A DNA stretch of 64,000 nt from Anaeromyxobacter dehalogenans 2CP-C (GCF_000013385.1 NC_007760.1:3694001-3758000); one strand, 5' to 3'. Shown: positions 25,122 to 34,554, counted from the stretch's first letter. Translations and numbers: made by a program. Notes: a model not told the origin generated them from the sequence alone.

Positions 25122-27380
25122 TCAGAAGGCTCGCTCCACCCACACGTCGAACATGACCCCCGAGTCGAGCAAGAGCGCGTAGGTGCTGCCCCCCTCGACC
25201 GGGCGCTCGTGGTTCAGCGCCGCCTGCCCTGCGTTCCGGGCGACGTTCTGGCCGAGCCCGCCGGTGACCGTGTCCAGGAGGATGTTGCCCGTCCCCTTTG
25301 CGATCTGCGTTCCGAGCCCGGGCGCCCGCGGCGCCTCACCCTCGATGCGCCGCGCAGCGGCGAGGCCCGGCTTCCCATCGTCGCGCGCGAGCGCGAGCCC
25401 CTCGAACTCCAGCTCCGTGTCGTCGGGGAGCCGCAGCCTCGTGAACCGCAGGTTGAACCGCCCGCTCGACTCCGTCGCTGTGCCGTAGACGAGCGTCCGC
25501 GCCGGCAGGGCGACCTCGCCGCGCACGAGCACCGGAACGACCAGCATCGCCTCCACGGGGCCGCTGCCGATCGTCCGGCTGTCGAGGTTCGTGAGGAGCT
25601 TCGCCTTCATGTGGGCGCCCAAGGGGACCCCGCGTGGCTTTGATCCAGCGGAAGGCGCCGCGGCGCTTGCGCTCGCGAGTCGGGTCGAGCGGTGGAGCCA
25701 CGGCGGATCGCGCGGCGCTGCCGCCGCCGGCTCGGGCGCGGGTTCGCTAGGCGCCGCTTGTGCCTGGGACTCACGCTGCGGCTCTCGCCGGGGCGCAGGC
25801 CGTTTCGGCTCGGGCTTCATCTCGAGACGTCCGTCCGGCAGGACGCGGGGACGCCCGAACTCGCGCGCGAGCGCCTCGTCGATGGCAGCCGCGTCGCTCG
25901 CCGAAGGCGGGCTGGGCGTCGCGCCCAGCGCCGCCGGGATTGAGGGCGTGGCGCTCGTGTTCTCTGCTGCCCCTGGCGCGACCGCGGCGGGCTCGCGCGC
26001 TGGGACGTCGGCGACGACCGTGCTCTGGCGCTCCACCGGTCCACTGGTGATAGCCGCCACGACCATGGCTGCGATCACGCCCGCGACGAGCACCCCTCCC
26101 GCGATCAGCAGGCGTCCGGGGCCCCTGCGCGGCGCGCTCGCGGCGAGCCGCGCCTTCGCCTCGCGAACGGCGCTCGGGACCGGGTCGGACTCGCGGGAGG
26201 CCGCCACCGCCGCGTCAGCCGGCTCCCCCGCATCGAACGCACGCGGCGCCACGCGCGTCGGCACCTCGAAGCCACTCGGCCGCGCACCGGTGGGTGTCAC
26301 GGCGCCCGGCTCGCCCTCCTCCCCAGGCCGCCCGCGAGAACGTTCCTCCGAGAGCCGCTCCGCGGCATCGACGATCTCCTCGCCCACGGCCGGCTCGGGA
26401 CACCCGGGCCGAACCTGAGTCGCACCCGGAACGTCGAACGGGTCCGTCCAGGCGCGGTCCCCGGCTCCGCCCTCGCGCGCGGCCCGAAGGAGCTCGGCGA
26501 GCTCGCGCGCGGACTGCGGTCTCCCCGCCGGATCCTTCTCGAGGAGCGCCATCGCGACGTCGCCGAGCGGACGCGGGACGCGAGCGTCGAGATCCGTCGG
26601 GTGCACCGGTGTCTCCGTCTTGATGGCGATGAGGACCGCCGCCTCGCTCTCGAGCGCCCTCGGGTCGCGCGGGAACGGCCGGATGCCGGTGAGCACCTGG
26701 TAGAGGATGTAGCCGACCGCGTGGAGGTCGGTCGTGGTCTTCCAGTCGAACGGCTCGCCGCGCGCGAACGCAGCCGAGTCGCAGTAGCGCGCGTACTCCG
26801 GCGCGTAGTGCGTGATCGTGCCGACGCTCGCCGCGCGCGTGAGGTTCAACGCGAGCTGCGGCCGCGCGATGCCGAAGTCGATCACGATCGGCTCGCCGTC
26901 CGTACGCACGAGCACGTTGTCGCTCTTGAAGTCCCGGTGGTAGATGCCGAGCGAGTGCATGTGCTCGATGGCACCGGCGAGCTTCTCGAACACGCTGCAG
27001 ACCTTGGCGAGCGACGGCGTCGCGTGCTCTCGCCAGGCGAGGAGCGGCGGGCCGTCCACGTAGTCCATCACGAGGAACGGGAACCCGCCCTCGAGCTCGG
27101 GCCACCAGTCGAACGAGTGGACGCGGACGATGTTCGGATGGTGGAGCGTCTTCAGCGCCGCGATCTCGCGGTCGAGCCGCTCCTCGTAGTGCTCCCGGTC
27201 CTCGGCGTCGAGCTCGGAGAGCCGCTGCCGGCCCATCTTGAGCGCCAAGAGCTTGCCGTCGCGCCGAACCTTCCACAGACACCCGAATCCCCCGCTCCCG
27301 AGCTTGTCGACGACCTCGTAGGCGCCGACGCGCGTGCCCTTCTCGAGATAGGAGGGGTCGATCCGGGCGCGTTCGGTCAT
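25122..27380 (-). CDS. Ser/Thr protein kinase fused to a VirB10/TrbI-like channel domain
   Basis: A 752-aa fusion. Residues 1-290 are a full Hanks-type kinase: glycine loop GSGGFG near 29-34, the VAIK-type lysine in LLALKMG near 47, HRDFKSDN near 149, IDFGIA near 169, and YAPEYAR. All catalytic residues are present. A single membrane segment (LLIAGGVLVAGVIAAMVVAAI) lies near residue 432. It is followed by a Pro-rich periplasmic stretch and, from about residue 588, a VirB10/TrbI-like domain (AKLLTNLDSRTIGSGPVEAM, LPARTLVYGTA, LRFTRLRLPD) ending MFDVWVERAF. The topology fits a VirB10 whose cytoplasmic tail has been replaced by a kinase. It sits where virB10 belongs, overlapping the VirB9-like gene by 4 nt. 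Confidence 0.85.
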   Translation of the reverse strand: MTERARIDPSYLEKGTRVGAYEVVDKLGSGGFGCLWKVRRDGKLLALKMGRQRLSELDAEDREHYEERLDREIAALKTLHHPNIVRVHSFDWWPELEGGFPFLVMDYVDGPPLLAWREHATPSLAKVCSVFEKLAGAIEHMHSLGIYHRDFKSDNVLVRTDGEPIVIDFGIARPQLALNLTRAASVGTITHYAPEYARYCDSAAFARGEPFDWKTTTDLHAVGYILYQVLTGIRPFPRDPRALESEAAVLIAIKTETPVHPTDLDARVPRPLGDVAMALLEKDPAGRPQSARELAELLRAAREGGAGDRAWTDPFDVPGATQVRPGCPEPAVGEEIVDAAERLSEERSRGRPGEEGEPGAVTPTGARPSGFEVPTRVAPRAFDAGEPADAAVAASRESDPVPSAVREAKARLAASAPRRGPGRLLIAGGVLVAGVIAAMVVAAITSGPVERQSTVVADVPAREPAAVAPGAAENTSATPSIPAALGATPSPPSASDAAAIDEALAREFGRPRVLPDGRLEMKPEPKRPAPRREPQRESQAQAAPSEPAPEPAAAAPRDPPWLHRSTRLASASAAAPSAGSKPRGVPLGAHMKAKLLTNLDSRTIGSGPVEAMLVVPVLVRGEVALPARTLVYGTATESSGRFNLRFTRLRLPDDTELEFEGLALARDDGKPGLAAARRIEGEAPRAPGLGTQIAKGTGNILLDTVTGGLGQNVARNAGQAALNHERPVEGGSTYALLLDSGVMFDVWVERAF

Positions 27381-28285
27381 GGCGAGGCGCCCTCGAGCGC
27401 GACGAGCCGCGGCCCGTCCTTCTCGTGGAAGGTCACCCTGAACCGCTGCGACGGGGACATGGGCGGCGTCTCGTAGGCCACGACGACGCGCTCCGCCGTG
27501 CCGGGCGGCAGGATCGGGAGCTCGGCCTGGGCGGAGACGACCTTCACGTCCACCGCGTCGCGGCCGCCCGTGAGGCGCACCTCGACGCGGTCGAGCACCC
27601 ACGAGCGCTGCGGATCGCGGTTCTCGACGGTGAAGACCATGTACGTGAGCCCTAGCAGCCGGTACACCCATCGTCCCTGCACGAGGAGCCGGCTCTGCTT
27701 GTCGCCGATGTGGAGCGGCCGGCGCTCGAAGGTCTGCGGCTGGTCGAGGCTCTGCGCGAGGAGGAGCGCCGCGAGCTTCGCCGCACCCGCGTTCGCCGCG
27801 CCGTCGCGGCACTCGTCGAGCTCGCCCCGGAGCTGCTCGTTCATCATCCGGAGCGCCTGCGCCGAGTCCGGACTGGCCCGCTCGCGCAGGGCGACGGCGA
27901 CGTCGACCTGCACGTCCGCCTCGCCGGGGACTGTGACGAGCTTGAACGTCAGGACGGTCCCGTCGGCGAGGGAGACGTTCAGGGGCTCCGGCCGCGCGAG
28001 GTCGGTCTTCGGGACGAGCATGACCGTCCGGTCGGTCTGGGTCGGCGCGTAGAACACGCCGCGCACGTCCGCGAGGACGGCGCCGCCATCCTTCACGGGG
28101 ACCTCGAACGTGAGGATCGTCGGAGTGCCCCCCGCGACGCGGATCTCCGGCACGGACGTGAGCGCGGCGTCGTCGATCGTGATCGCGCGCCTGCGGAGCT
28201 CCCGCTTGTCGCCGGCGTGAGCTGGGCCCGCTGCGGCCAAGGCGACCGCCACGCACGCCGCGAGCGCTGGGCTACCTCTGGTCAC
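27377..28285 (-). CDS. VirB9/TrbG-like exported protein (DUF2381-like)
   Basis: A 302-aa exported protein. I place the start at the GTG at 28285 because GGGAGG lies 6 nt upstream and a signal peptide (SPALAACVAVALAAAGPAHA) follows directly. This start overlaps the VirB8-like gene by 14 nt. The N-terminal half is beta-rich (RAITIDDAALTSVPEIRVAG, TPTILTFEVPV) and the C-terminal half includes LTYMVFTVENRDPQRSWVLD. The sequence resembles the myxobacterial DUF2381 family. Its place between VirB8 and VirB10 and its all-beta make-up argue that it fills the VirB9/TrbG slot of the outer-membrane core complex. The assignment rests mainly on order. Confidence 0.7.
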   Translation of the reverse strand: MTRGSPALAACVAVALAAAGPAHAGDKRELRRRAITIDDAALTSVPEIRVAGGTPTILTFEVPVKDGGAVLADVRGVFYAPTQTDRTVMLVPKTDLARPEPLNVSLADGTVLTFKLVTVPGEADVQVDVAVALRERASPDSAQALRMMNEQLRGELDECRDGAANAGAAKLAALLLAQSLDQPQTFERRPLHIGDKQSRLLVQGRWVYRLLGLTYMVFTVENRDPQRSWVLDRVEVRLTGGRDAVDVKVVSAQAELPILPPGTAERVVVAYETPPMSPSQRFRVTFHEKDGPRLVALEGASP

Positions 28286-29018
28286 GGGACGCCTCCCGTT
28301 CTTCGCCGTCCTGCGCGGCACCATTTTCGCTGAGCGCGAAGGGAACGAGCCGCCATTCCTGCACTTCGAGCCCATCCGGGCAGTCCATCGTGGGGGGTAC
28401 GACACGCTCCAGGAGCTCGACCCGGACCCGATCGGTCTCCGGCGCGCCCCCACCCTCGACGAGCGGAAACGATCGGCGCGTGAGGGTCGCGCGCACGACG
28501 ACGTGCGTCGGCGTCTGGTCCTCCACGACGATCTCGTCGAACGAGAGCTCCGTCCCCCGCTGCGCGAGGCGGTACGTCTCGACGAGCCGTTTCGCGGCGG
28601 ATTCCTTGGCGATCCGCTCGCGCAGCTCGGGGGCCATCATCGTCAGCGCGGCCGGCCAGTTCGCGGCGATCGTGCTCGAGTTGAGCCCCAGGGCGAGGTG
28701 CAGGAAGTCTCTCGTGAACCGCACGATCGCCGCGTCGGGCGGGCGCGTCCGGTCGGCGAGGAAACGCAAAAGGGCGTCGGTTGCGACGGAACGCCGCACC
28801 GGCGTCGACCGGCCGTTCGCGTCCACCATGACGAACTCCGGCGGGCGGCTCGCGAGGCGCGCGAGCGCGATGCACTGGAGGACGACGACGGTGAGCAGCG
28901 CGACGATGGTCCAGCTCTTCCATGCGTTCTGCGCCACGAACGCCGCCCACACTGCGGGCGGGGACCCCGGCGGTCGCGGATCCTGCATGCTCGTCCTCAC
29001 CACGGCTCGTCCCTCCAT
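28272..29018 (-). CDS. VirB8/TrbF-like inner-membrane protein
   Basis: A 248-aa bitopic protein with one membrane helix (WTIVALLTVVVLQCIALARL, residues about 35-54) and a periplasmic domain of about 190 residues, the VirB8/TrbF layout. The segment VRFTRDFLHLALGLNSSTIA and the later strands are consistent with the NTF2-like VirB8 fold. Two starts are possible, both with good ribosome-binding sites: ATG 29018 (GGAAGG 7 nt upstream) and ATG 28988 (GAGG 6 nt upstream). The gene lies between the VirB6-like and VirB9-like genes, as in trb operons. Confidence 0.78.
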   Translation of the reverse strand: MEGRAVVRTSMQDPRPPGSPPAVWAAFVAQNAWKSWTIVALLTVVVLQCIALARLASRPPEFVMVDANGRSTPVRRSVATDALLRFLADRTRPPDAAIVRFTRDFLHLALGLNSSTIAANWPAALTMMAPELRERIAKESAAKRLVETYRLAQRGTELSFDEIVVEDQTPTHVVVRATLTRRSFPLVEGGGAPETDRVRVELLERVVPPTMDCPDGLEVQEWRLVPFALSENGAAQDGEEREASRDQR

Positions 29019-29036
29019 CCGATCGCCTTCCGGTCG

Positions 29037-30356
29037 CTACGCGCCTTTGCCGCCTTGCGGAGTGCCGCCCTTCTCCGACCGCGCCGCCGCCTGGCGAGGC
29101 GGCTCCGGCGGGGCGGGTGGGTTCGCGACCACGCCTCCTTGCTCGGCTTTGGTCGCGGGAGCGGCCGATGCCGCTGCCGCGGTGGCCCCGGGTGCCTGTC
29201 CCGCGCGGCCGCGGCGAACGCCGCCCCGCAGCTGTGCGCCTCCGCCGGGCGGGTTCGACACGGCTCCGCCGCTCCCGCCGCCTCCTGCCCGTGCGCCGCC
29301 AGCGCCACCGCCCGCCCCTCCTCCCCCACTGCTCGTTCCCGGTCCGCCACCGGGGGCGCTCCCGCCACCGGAGATCGCGTGGGCCGCTGCCGTGCCCACC
29401 GCGACGACGCGGCCAGCGGCGCCGGTCGCGAGCCTGAGGACCGGACGAACGGCGTCGTGGTGAGCCGCCTTCGCGGAGCCCCAGCCGTGCGAGGTCGCGT
29501 TGTCGAGCGCGCCGCCGATCACGTGGCTCGCGAGGAGCGGCGTCGCGAGCGCAGTCACGAGCATCACGAGGGCCGCGACCAGGCACTCGAGGTACGTGCG
29601 CCGGGCAGCGCCCTGTGCCGCGACCGTCACGAGGACCGAGAGGAGGACCCCGGAGAACACGGGCCAGCTCGCGATCGTGACGAACCGGACGAACCACCGC
29701 GTGCCGGTGCTGCTCACCCGCGGGATCCCCGCCACGAGGGCGAGCGGCCCGATCACGAAGAGCGTCGCGGTGAGGATGCGGGACAGCCAGTTCACGAGGA
29801 ACACGGCCGCCTCCGCGACGAGCTGGATGCAGGCGATGAGCGCGTCGTACACCCACGCCGTGATCCCCGACGGCTCGGCCGCGTCGCTTCCTGCGCTCTC
29901 CGTGCTCGCCGGACGCTCACCGTTCGAGGCGAGGTCCTCGAGTGACTTCCGCATCTCACTCGCTTCCCGGACGAAGGCCTTCCAGGTCGAGGGCGGCGCA
30001 ACCTGTCGTTCGAGACCGTCGAGGAGCCCGATCACTCCGCCGAAGACCGTCTGGTAGTTCCACAGGAGGAGCAGCACCAGGATGACGCGCCAGGTGACGG
30101 CCGCGTAGTCGCGCACTGCGAGCGGGGACTTCCCGAACGCCTCGATCGTGTACGCAAGGAAGGTCGAGAGGAAGAGGAAGCTCCGCGCGACCGCGAGCGT
30201 CTTGCCGAGGAGGTCCTTGAGCACGCCCGACCGCTCGAAGTCGAGGACGAGGTCTCTCGTCGAGGCGGCGTCGCCCGCGAAGGCCAGCGCCGGCGCGAGC
30301 ACGGCGACCGCGCCGAACGCCAGGCGCCGGGACGACCTGCACGCTGGCGCCGTCAC
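29037..30356 (-). CDS. VirB6/TrbL-like polytopic membrane protein with a Gly-rich tail
   Basis: A 439-aa multi-pass protein of the VirB6/TrbL type. A cleavable signal-like segment (RLAFGAVAVLAPALAFAGD) is followed by about six membrane helices (for example AVTWRVILVLLLLWNYQTVF and LVALVMLVTALATPLLASHV-like segments). The last 130 residues are soluble and extremely Gly/Ala/Pro-rich, as in some TrbL proteins. The start is a GTG at 30356 overlapping the VirB5-like stop (GTGA), so coupling is likely. The protein would form part of the inner-membrane pore. Confidence 0.82.
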   Translation of the reverse strand: MTAPACRSSRRLAFGAVAVLAPALAFAGDAASTRDLVLDFERSGVLKDLLGKTLAVARSFLFLSTFLAYTIEAFGKSPLAVRDYAAVTWRVILVLLLLWNYQTVFGGVIGLLDGLERQVAPPSTWKAFVREASEMRKSLEDLASNGERPASTESAGSDAAEPSGITAWVYDALIACIQLVAEAAVFLVNWLSRILTATLFVIGPLALVAGIPRVSSTGTRWFVRFVTIASWPVFSGVLLSVLVTVAAQGAARRTYLECLVAALVMLVTALATPLLASHVIGGALDNATSHGWGSAKAAHHDAVRPVLRLATGAAGRVVAVGTAAAHAISGGGSAPGGGPGTSSGGGGAGGGAGGARAGGGGSGGAVSNPPGGGAQLRGGVRRGRAGQAPGATAAAASAAPATKAEQGGVVANPPAPPEPPRQAAARSEKGGTPQGGKGA

Positions 30357-31276
30357 GGCTCGGCCCCTCCGGTCCGGATCCGGACGCGCTCGTTCACGAG
30401 CGACTCGAGCCCGGTGGTGAGGGCGGCTCGCTGTCCCTCCCGTGCCGCGAGCTCGCGCTTCAGGTCGGCGTTCTTCTGCTCGACCGCGAGCGCCTGGAGC
30501 CGCGCGATCTCGGCGAGCCGGACGTTCGTCTCCTGTCCCTCCTCGAGGTGCAGCACCTGCGCCTGCTGCGCCGCGAGCTGACACTCCTCCGCGAACCGCG
30601 CCGCCTCGTGCGCGTCGCCGAGCTCCGAGGCCCCGTTGCACCGGCGCAGGAGCTCGCGAAGCCGGACCTTCTGCAGGTCGCCAGCGCGCGCCTCGGCCGC
30701 GCTGGCGCGGATGGTCGCCGCGACCTCGGCGTCCACCGCCCGCGCCTGCGCCGCGCCGCTCATCGGACCGAACGTGGCCGCGAGCGCCCGGAGCAGCTTC
30801 GCGTTCTCGAGCTCGTTGCGGAGCTGCACGCACGCGGGCTGGCCCGCGGCCACGTCGGCGAGGCAGTAGCTCGAGAGCTGCTGGAGAGTCCCGGTGCCCT
30901 GCGCCCACGGGCTAGCGCCCATACCGCTCGCAGCGAGGGCGTCGCGCCGGAAGCGCTCGAGGTCGGGATAGGCCGCCTCGAGGTCTTGCCGGAACCTCTC
31001 TCCGAACCGGCGCGCGGAGAAGTTCCGGAACGAGCGCGCCGCGGTGGCGGCGTCGTCGGCGTACGCGGCGACGCGCTTCACCTCCCCGTAGCTCTTCCGC
31101 AGCTCGGACAGGCTCTCGGTCATGACCGCGAGCTGCTTCGTCGTGTTCGCGAGGATGTCGGCCAGGATGAGGTCGCCGCCGAGATCGATGAACGCCGCCG
31201 CCCTCGCGGCGTAGAGGACCGCGCCGGCGGACAGCACGATCGCGACGCCGAGCTTTCGAGAGATCCGGACGCGCAT
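30353..31276 (-). CDS. VirB5/TrbJ-like periplasmic protein
   Basis: A 307-aa exported protein with a signal peptide (AIVLSAGAVLYAARAAAF). The body is almost all helical and coiled-coil rich (LANTTKQLAVMTESLSELRK near the start, NADLKRELAAREGQRAALTT near the end), the layout of TrbJ and VirB5 pilus-tip or assembly proteins. Cysteines at CNGASELG and EECQLAAQ may form a disulfide. It lies between VirB4 and VirB6, the usual trbJ position. Primary sequence in this family is poorly conserved, so order and architecture carry the call. Confidence 0.75.
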   Translation of the reverse strand: MRVRISRKLGVAIVLSAGAVLYAARAAAFIDLGGDLILADILANTTKQLAVMTESLSELRKSYGEVKRVAAYADDAATAARSFRNFSARRFGERFRQDLEAAYPDLERFRRDALAASGMGASPWAQGTGTLQQLSSYCLADVAAGQPACVQLRNELENAKLLRALAATFGPMSGAAQARAVDAEVAATIRASAAEARAGDLQKVRLRELLRRCNGASELGDAHEAARFAEECQLAAQQAQVLHLEEGQETNVRLAEIARLQALAVEQKNADLKRELAAREGQRAALTTGLESLVNERVRIRTGGAEP

Positions 31277-31285
31277 GGCTCCTCC

Positions 31286-33871
31286 TCACGCCGCGGGGCG
31301 GCTCGGCCGATCGCGGCCGACGACACCGTGGGGGTACCTGGCCGCGAGCTCCTGGAGCAGCGCGAGCCGGTCGTAGGACGGGTTCCTCGCGACGGCGCGC
31401 GCGAGGAAGTCCTGGTCTTCCTTGTCGGTAGTCAGGATCCAGTAGGCGAGCGGGTGGAGCGCGAGCCTCACCACCGCGGTGCGCGCGCCGTACATGAGCA
31501 GGAAGTCGCTGAACCAGCCCGGCTTAAGCTCCAGTCCGGCGAACGCGGCGGCGGCGCGCGGCGAGAGGCCGAAGTGCTCGACCACCGCGCGGTGCTTCCC
31601 CGCGAGGTGGCGGAGGAAGATCCGGATGGTGCTGTTCCCGACGATCGCCTCGCGTCCGACCCGCGACCCCAGGAAGTCGTTCAGGTTCTGCGAGATCATC
31701 CACATCGCGGTGTCGTACTTCCGCATCTTCCGGTAGCAGCCGCCGAGGAACCGCTCCGTCGCGTCGTCGGCGCCGAGGTACTCGTGCCCCTCGTCGACCT
31801 CGACGAGCGTGCGCGTCCTGCGCGCCATCGCCCGGTTCGTGATCGCCTGGATGATGGTCGCCATCGCGACGGACTTCGTGCCGGCGTTCTCGGAGACCTT
31901 CGCGAGATCGAACGTGAGGAGCGGCGCGTCGAACCGGAGCTGCGATGGGCGGTTCAAGAAGTCGGCGTAGATGCCGGTGCAGAAGATGGCGAGGCGTCGG
32001 ACGAGGTCATCCGCGATCGCCCGATCGTCCGGGTGCGTCCACTCGTGGGTGGCGAGCCCCTCCGAGAACTGGCCGACGAGCGGTGGCTCCTCCGGGCGTT
32101 GCCGGAAGCGGGTCTCGTAGGTCCAGCGGATCGCGCGGGCGACCACGTCCCGCTCCACCTTGTCGAAGGGAGGCCGCGTCCGGTCGGCGACGCACACCTC
32201 GAGGAACTGGACGACGTGCTCGATGTCCTCGTTCGAGATCTCGGTCCCTTCGCCGGCGAGCTGGGAATAGGAGAGGAACGGTGAGATGGACGTCGAGAGG
32301 TCGACCGGGATGTGCACCCCGCCGAGGAGCTCCGTGAGCGGCTTCCAGGACTTCCCGTTGTCGATGAGGATCGCCTCGACGCCAGCCGCCCGCGCGTCGA
32401 GCGTGAGCGCGCCGAGGGTCACGCTCTTTCCGGAGCCCGTGTCCGCGACCACGATCCCGTGGTGCGCGTTCACGCCGCTCGACTTGTCGAAGAGGTCGAA
32501 CCGGAACGCCTCGCCGGTGGGCGTGAGGAGCACGCTCGAGGCCCGGGCGCTGCCGCGCCAGGGCGCGAAGACGGGCAGGAAGTCGGCCGCGTTCCGGCTC
32601 GTGCAGCCCTTCTTCCGGAGCTGGTACCGGCACGCGCCCGGGAGCATCGAGAGCAGGGCCGGGACCTGCGTGACCTCCTCGACGAGGAGCTCGGAGTTGC
32701 CGGCGGCGGCGAAGGCGCTCCGCGACGCCTCGGTGGCCGCCTCGAGCTCGTCCAGCGAGCCCGCCTCGAGGAGGAGCGACACCGAGAGCGCGACGACCTT
32801 CGTGCTCATCGCCGCGAGTTCCTCGAAGAGCCCTCGGATCGCCTCCTGCTTGGCCTGGTCCGCCTCCTCCGACTCGACGGTGCGGCGATCCAGAAAGGGC
32901 ATCACGGCGCGGAGGCTCTCGACCAAGGCGTGCTGGTTGTTGAGGAGCCACCGCGCCGTCTTCTGCGTGCGTACGTGGACGGTGACCGCGAGCGTGTACG
33001 AGAGGGGGCCGCGCGCCGTCGCGAGCCCGAGGAGCGGCTCGCAGGCGAAGTAGTCCGTGCCGCCCTCCGGCAGCACCTTCAGCGTCGCGACCCGCCGCCA
33101 GATCCCGCCCTGCCGGAGGTGGCCGCGCCCGTCCTCGACATCCTCGTGGGCGAGCTGCTCCGCCTCCGTGTACTCGGCGAGGTGGAGCCCCTCACGCTTC
33201 ACTACCTGGTCGGACCACAGCGTGTCGCGGAGGCGGACGCGGGGAGGCGCGGCGCCCGCGCGAGCCCGCGTGGGGTTCAGGAGCTCGTAGTGCAGTCGCC
33301 AGACGTCCTCGAGATCGAGCTCCCGGGACGGGATGCCCGCCGCGCCGAGGCGCGCGGCGACGCGGTCGCGGAGCTGCGCGAGCCGGCCGAGGCGCCGCGC
33401 GTGCTCTGCGCCGGTGAGCTGGGTTGCCTTCCCGAAGAGGAGCTTTCCTCCCAGGAGCCCGCGCCCGATGCCCTGCTTCAGCCCGCCCGGACCGGAGAAG
33501 AAGACGTACACGCGCGCGCGACGGAGCCGCTGCGTACGGAGCCAGCGCGCGCGAGACGCGACGTACTCGCGCAGCGCCGCGGCGTCCGTTGCGGCGGCGA
33601 TGCCTTCGTACTCGCGGACGTCCTCCTCGGCGCCCTCCTCGATCCGGTGGATGAAGTGGAGGGTCGTCTCGTCGTCGAGGGAGGCGACAAGGCTCCGGAG
33701 CGCCTCGCCGATGCCGGCGATCTGATCCTCGCCGGCGAACCGGACGTCGAGCGTGCCGAGCTCGAGCCCGCCGACGTAGTCGAGCGCGGGCGTGACGAGC
33801 GCGGTCACGCCGCCCTCGCGCAGGGTTCGCCAGAGCGGGATGAGCCCCGCGAGCGGGCTCTCGCGGATCAC
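31286..33871 (-). CDS. virB4: VirB4/TrbE-type T4SS ATPase
   Basis: An 861-aa ATPase that powers pilus and channel assembly. The start is a GTG at 33871, with GGGGG 6 nt upstream and overlapping the VirB3-like stop (GTGA). The open frame upstream is antisense only. The N-terminal half is the VirB4 accessory domain. Walker A, VADTGSGKSVTLG, lies near residue 479, Walker B, TLVEVDEGHEYL, near residue 692, and MWMISQNLNDFL follows as the next conserved motif. Size and motif spacing are standard for the family. It is the clearest marker that this is a complete conjugation-type T4SS. Confidence 0.94.
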   Translation of the reverse strand: MIRESPLAGLIPLWRTLREGGVTALVTPALDYVGGLELGTLDVRFAGEDQIAGIGEALRSLVASLDDETTLHFIHRIEEGAEEDVREYEGIAAATDAAALREYVASRARWLRTQRLRRARVYVFFSGPGGLKQGIGRGLLGGKLLFGKATQLTGAEHARRLGRLAQLRDRVAARLGAAGIPSRELDLEDVWRLHYELLNPTRARAGAAPPRVRLRDTLWSDQVVKREGLHLAEYTEAEQLAHEDVEDGRGHLRQGGIWRRVATLKVLPEGGTDYFACEPLLGLATARGPLSYTLAVTVHVRTQKTARWLLNNQHALVESLRAVMPFLDRRTVESEEADQAKQEAIRGLFEELAAMSTKVVALSVSLLLEAGSLDELEAATEASRSAFAAAGNSELLVEEVTQVPALLSMLPGACRYQLRKKGCTSRNAADFLPVFAPWRGSARASSVLLTPTGEAFRFDLFDKSSGVNAHHGIVVADTGSGKSVTLGALTLDARAAGVEAILIDNGKSWKPLTELLGGVHIPVDLSTSISPFLSYSQLAGEGTEISNEDIEHVVQFLEVCVADRTRPPFDKVERDVVARAIRWTYETRFRQRPEEPPLVGQFSEGLATHEWTHPDDRAIADDLVRRLAIFCTGIYADFLNRPSQLRFDAPLLTFDLAKVSENAGTKSVAMATIIQAITNRAMARRTRTLVEVDEGHEYLGADDATERFLGGCYRKMRKYDTAMWMISQNLNDFLGSRVGREAIVGNSTIRIFLRHLAGKHRAVVEHFGLSPRAAAAFAGLELKPGWFSDFLLMYGARTAVVRLALHPLAYWILTTDKEDQDFLARAVARNPSYDRLALLQELAARYPHGVVGRDRPSRPAA

Positions 33872-34203
33872 GACCGGCCCCCGCGCGACGACTCGTCGCG
33901 CCAGTCGTACGGACCGAACGGGAACCGCGGGAGCGGCGCCCGCGCCGCCGCCGTGAGCCGGCCCGCCGCCACGCGCTGCCGCAGGCGCCATGCGACCCAG
34001 TGCTGCAGGTGGCCCTCGGGCCGGCCGTAGCCAGCGATCCGAATGACGAGGTAGATGGCGAGGCCAGCCGCGGCGCCGATGTTCGGCGCCCCGAGAGCCG
34101 TCCCGAGCCAGCCGGCGCCAAGAACGGCCATCCACTCCGTCGGGAAGACGAGCCCGAGGAAGGTGCTCCTCGAATCGAGGTTCCGGTACACGGGCGCGCG
34201 CAT
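33868..34203 (-). CDS. VirB3/TrbD-like membrane protein
   Basis: A 111-aa protein with an N-terminal cytoplasmic segment (VYRNLDSRSTFLGLVFP), two closely spaced membrane helices (residues about 25-58), and a basic tail. This is the VirB3/TrbD layout. It lies between the pilin-like gene and virB4 and overlaps virB4 by 4 nt. VirB3 proteins help anchor VirB4 to the inner membrane. Confidence 0.8.
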   Translation of the reverse strand: MRAPVYRNLDSRSTFLGLVFPTEWMAVLGAGWLGTALGAPNIGAAAGLAIYLVIRIAGYGRPEGHLQHWVAWRLRQRVAAGRLTAAARAPLPRFPFGPYDWRDESSRGGRS

Positions 34204-34233
34204 GGCGGGCTCCGGACGTGCTCGAGCGCGCGA

Positions 34234-34554
34234 TCAGCCCGCGCGGATCGCCTGCATGAGGCGGTCGGCGTTCGCGAGCAGGAAGTAGAGGATCACCGCG
34301 ATGATCGCGATGTAGCCGGTCGTCTTGATGAGGTCCGGCCGGATGAACGCGGCGACACCCGAGATCACGATCGCGAAGAGCGCGATGGGCGCGATGATGA
34401 AGTTCTTCGCGAACGTCAGGAGCTGCTGCCCCGGCATCGTGCTCTGCGCGAGGGCGAGCTCGGGCGCAGCCGCCAGGACGAGGACGAGGGCCAACTGGGC
34501 GGCGAGCGCCAAGCGGCCGGCGAGATCACGGTTCGGGCGGGACTTCGAGGTCAT
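34234..34554 (-). CDS. VirB2/TrbC-like pilin
   Basis: A 106-aa prepilin-like protein. It has a long signal peptide (ALAAQLALVLVLAAAPELALAQ, cleavage about residue 37) and then two hydrophobic helices (IIAPIALFAIVISGVAAFI and TGYIAIIAVILYFLLANAD) joined by a short polar loop. This is the classic VirB2/TrbC architecture. It overlaps the upstream membrane-protein gene by 29 nt in another frame and precedes VirB3 by 30 nt. It would be the major subunit of the conjugative pilus. Confidence 0.85.
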   Translation of the reverse strand: MTSKSRPNRDLAGRLALAAQLALVLVLAAAPELALAQSTMPGQQLLTFAKNFIIAPIALFAIVISGVAAFIRPDLIKTTGYIAIIAVILYFLLANADRLMQAIRAG

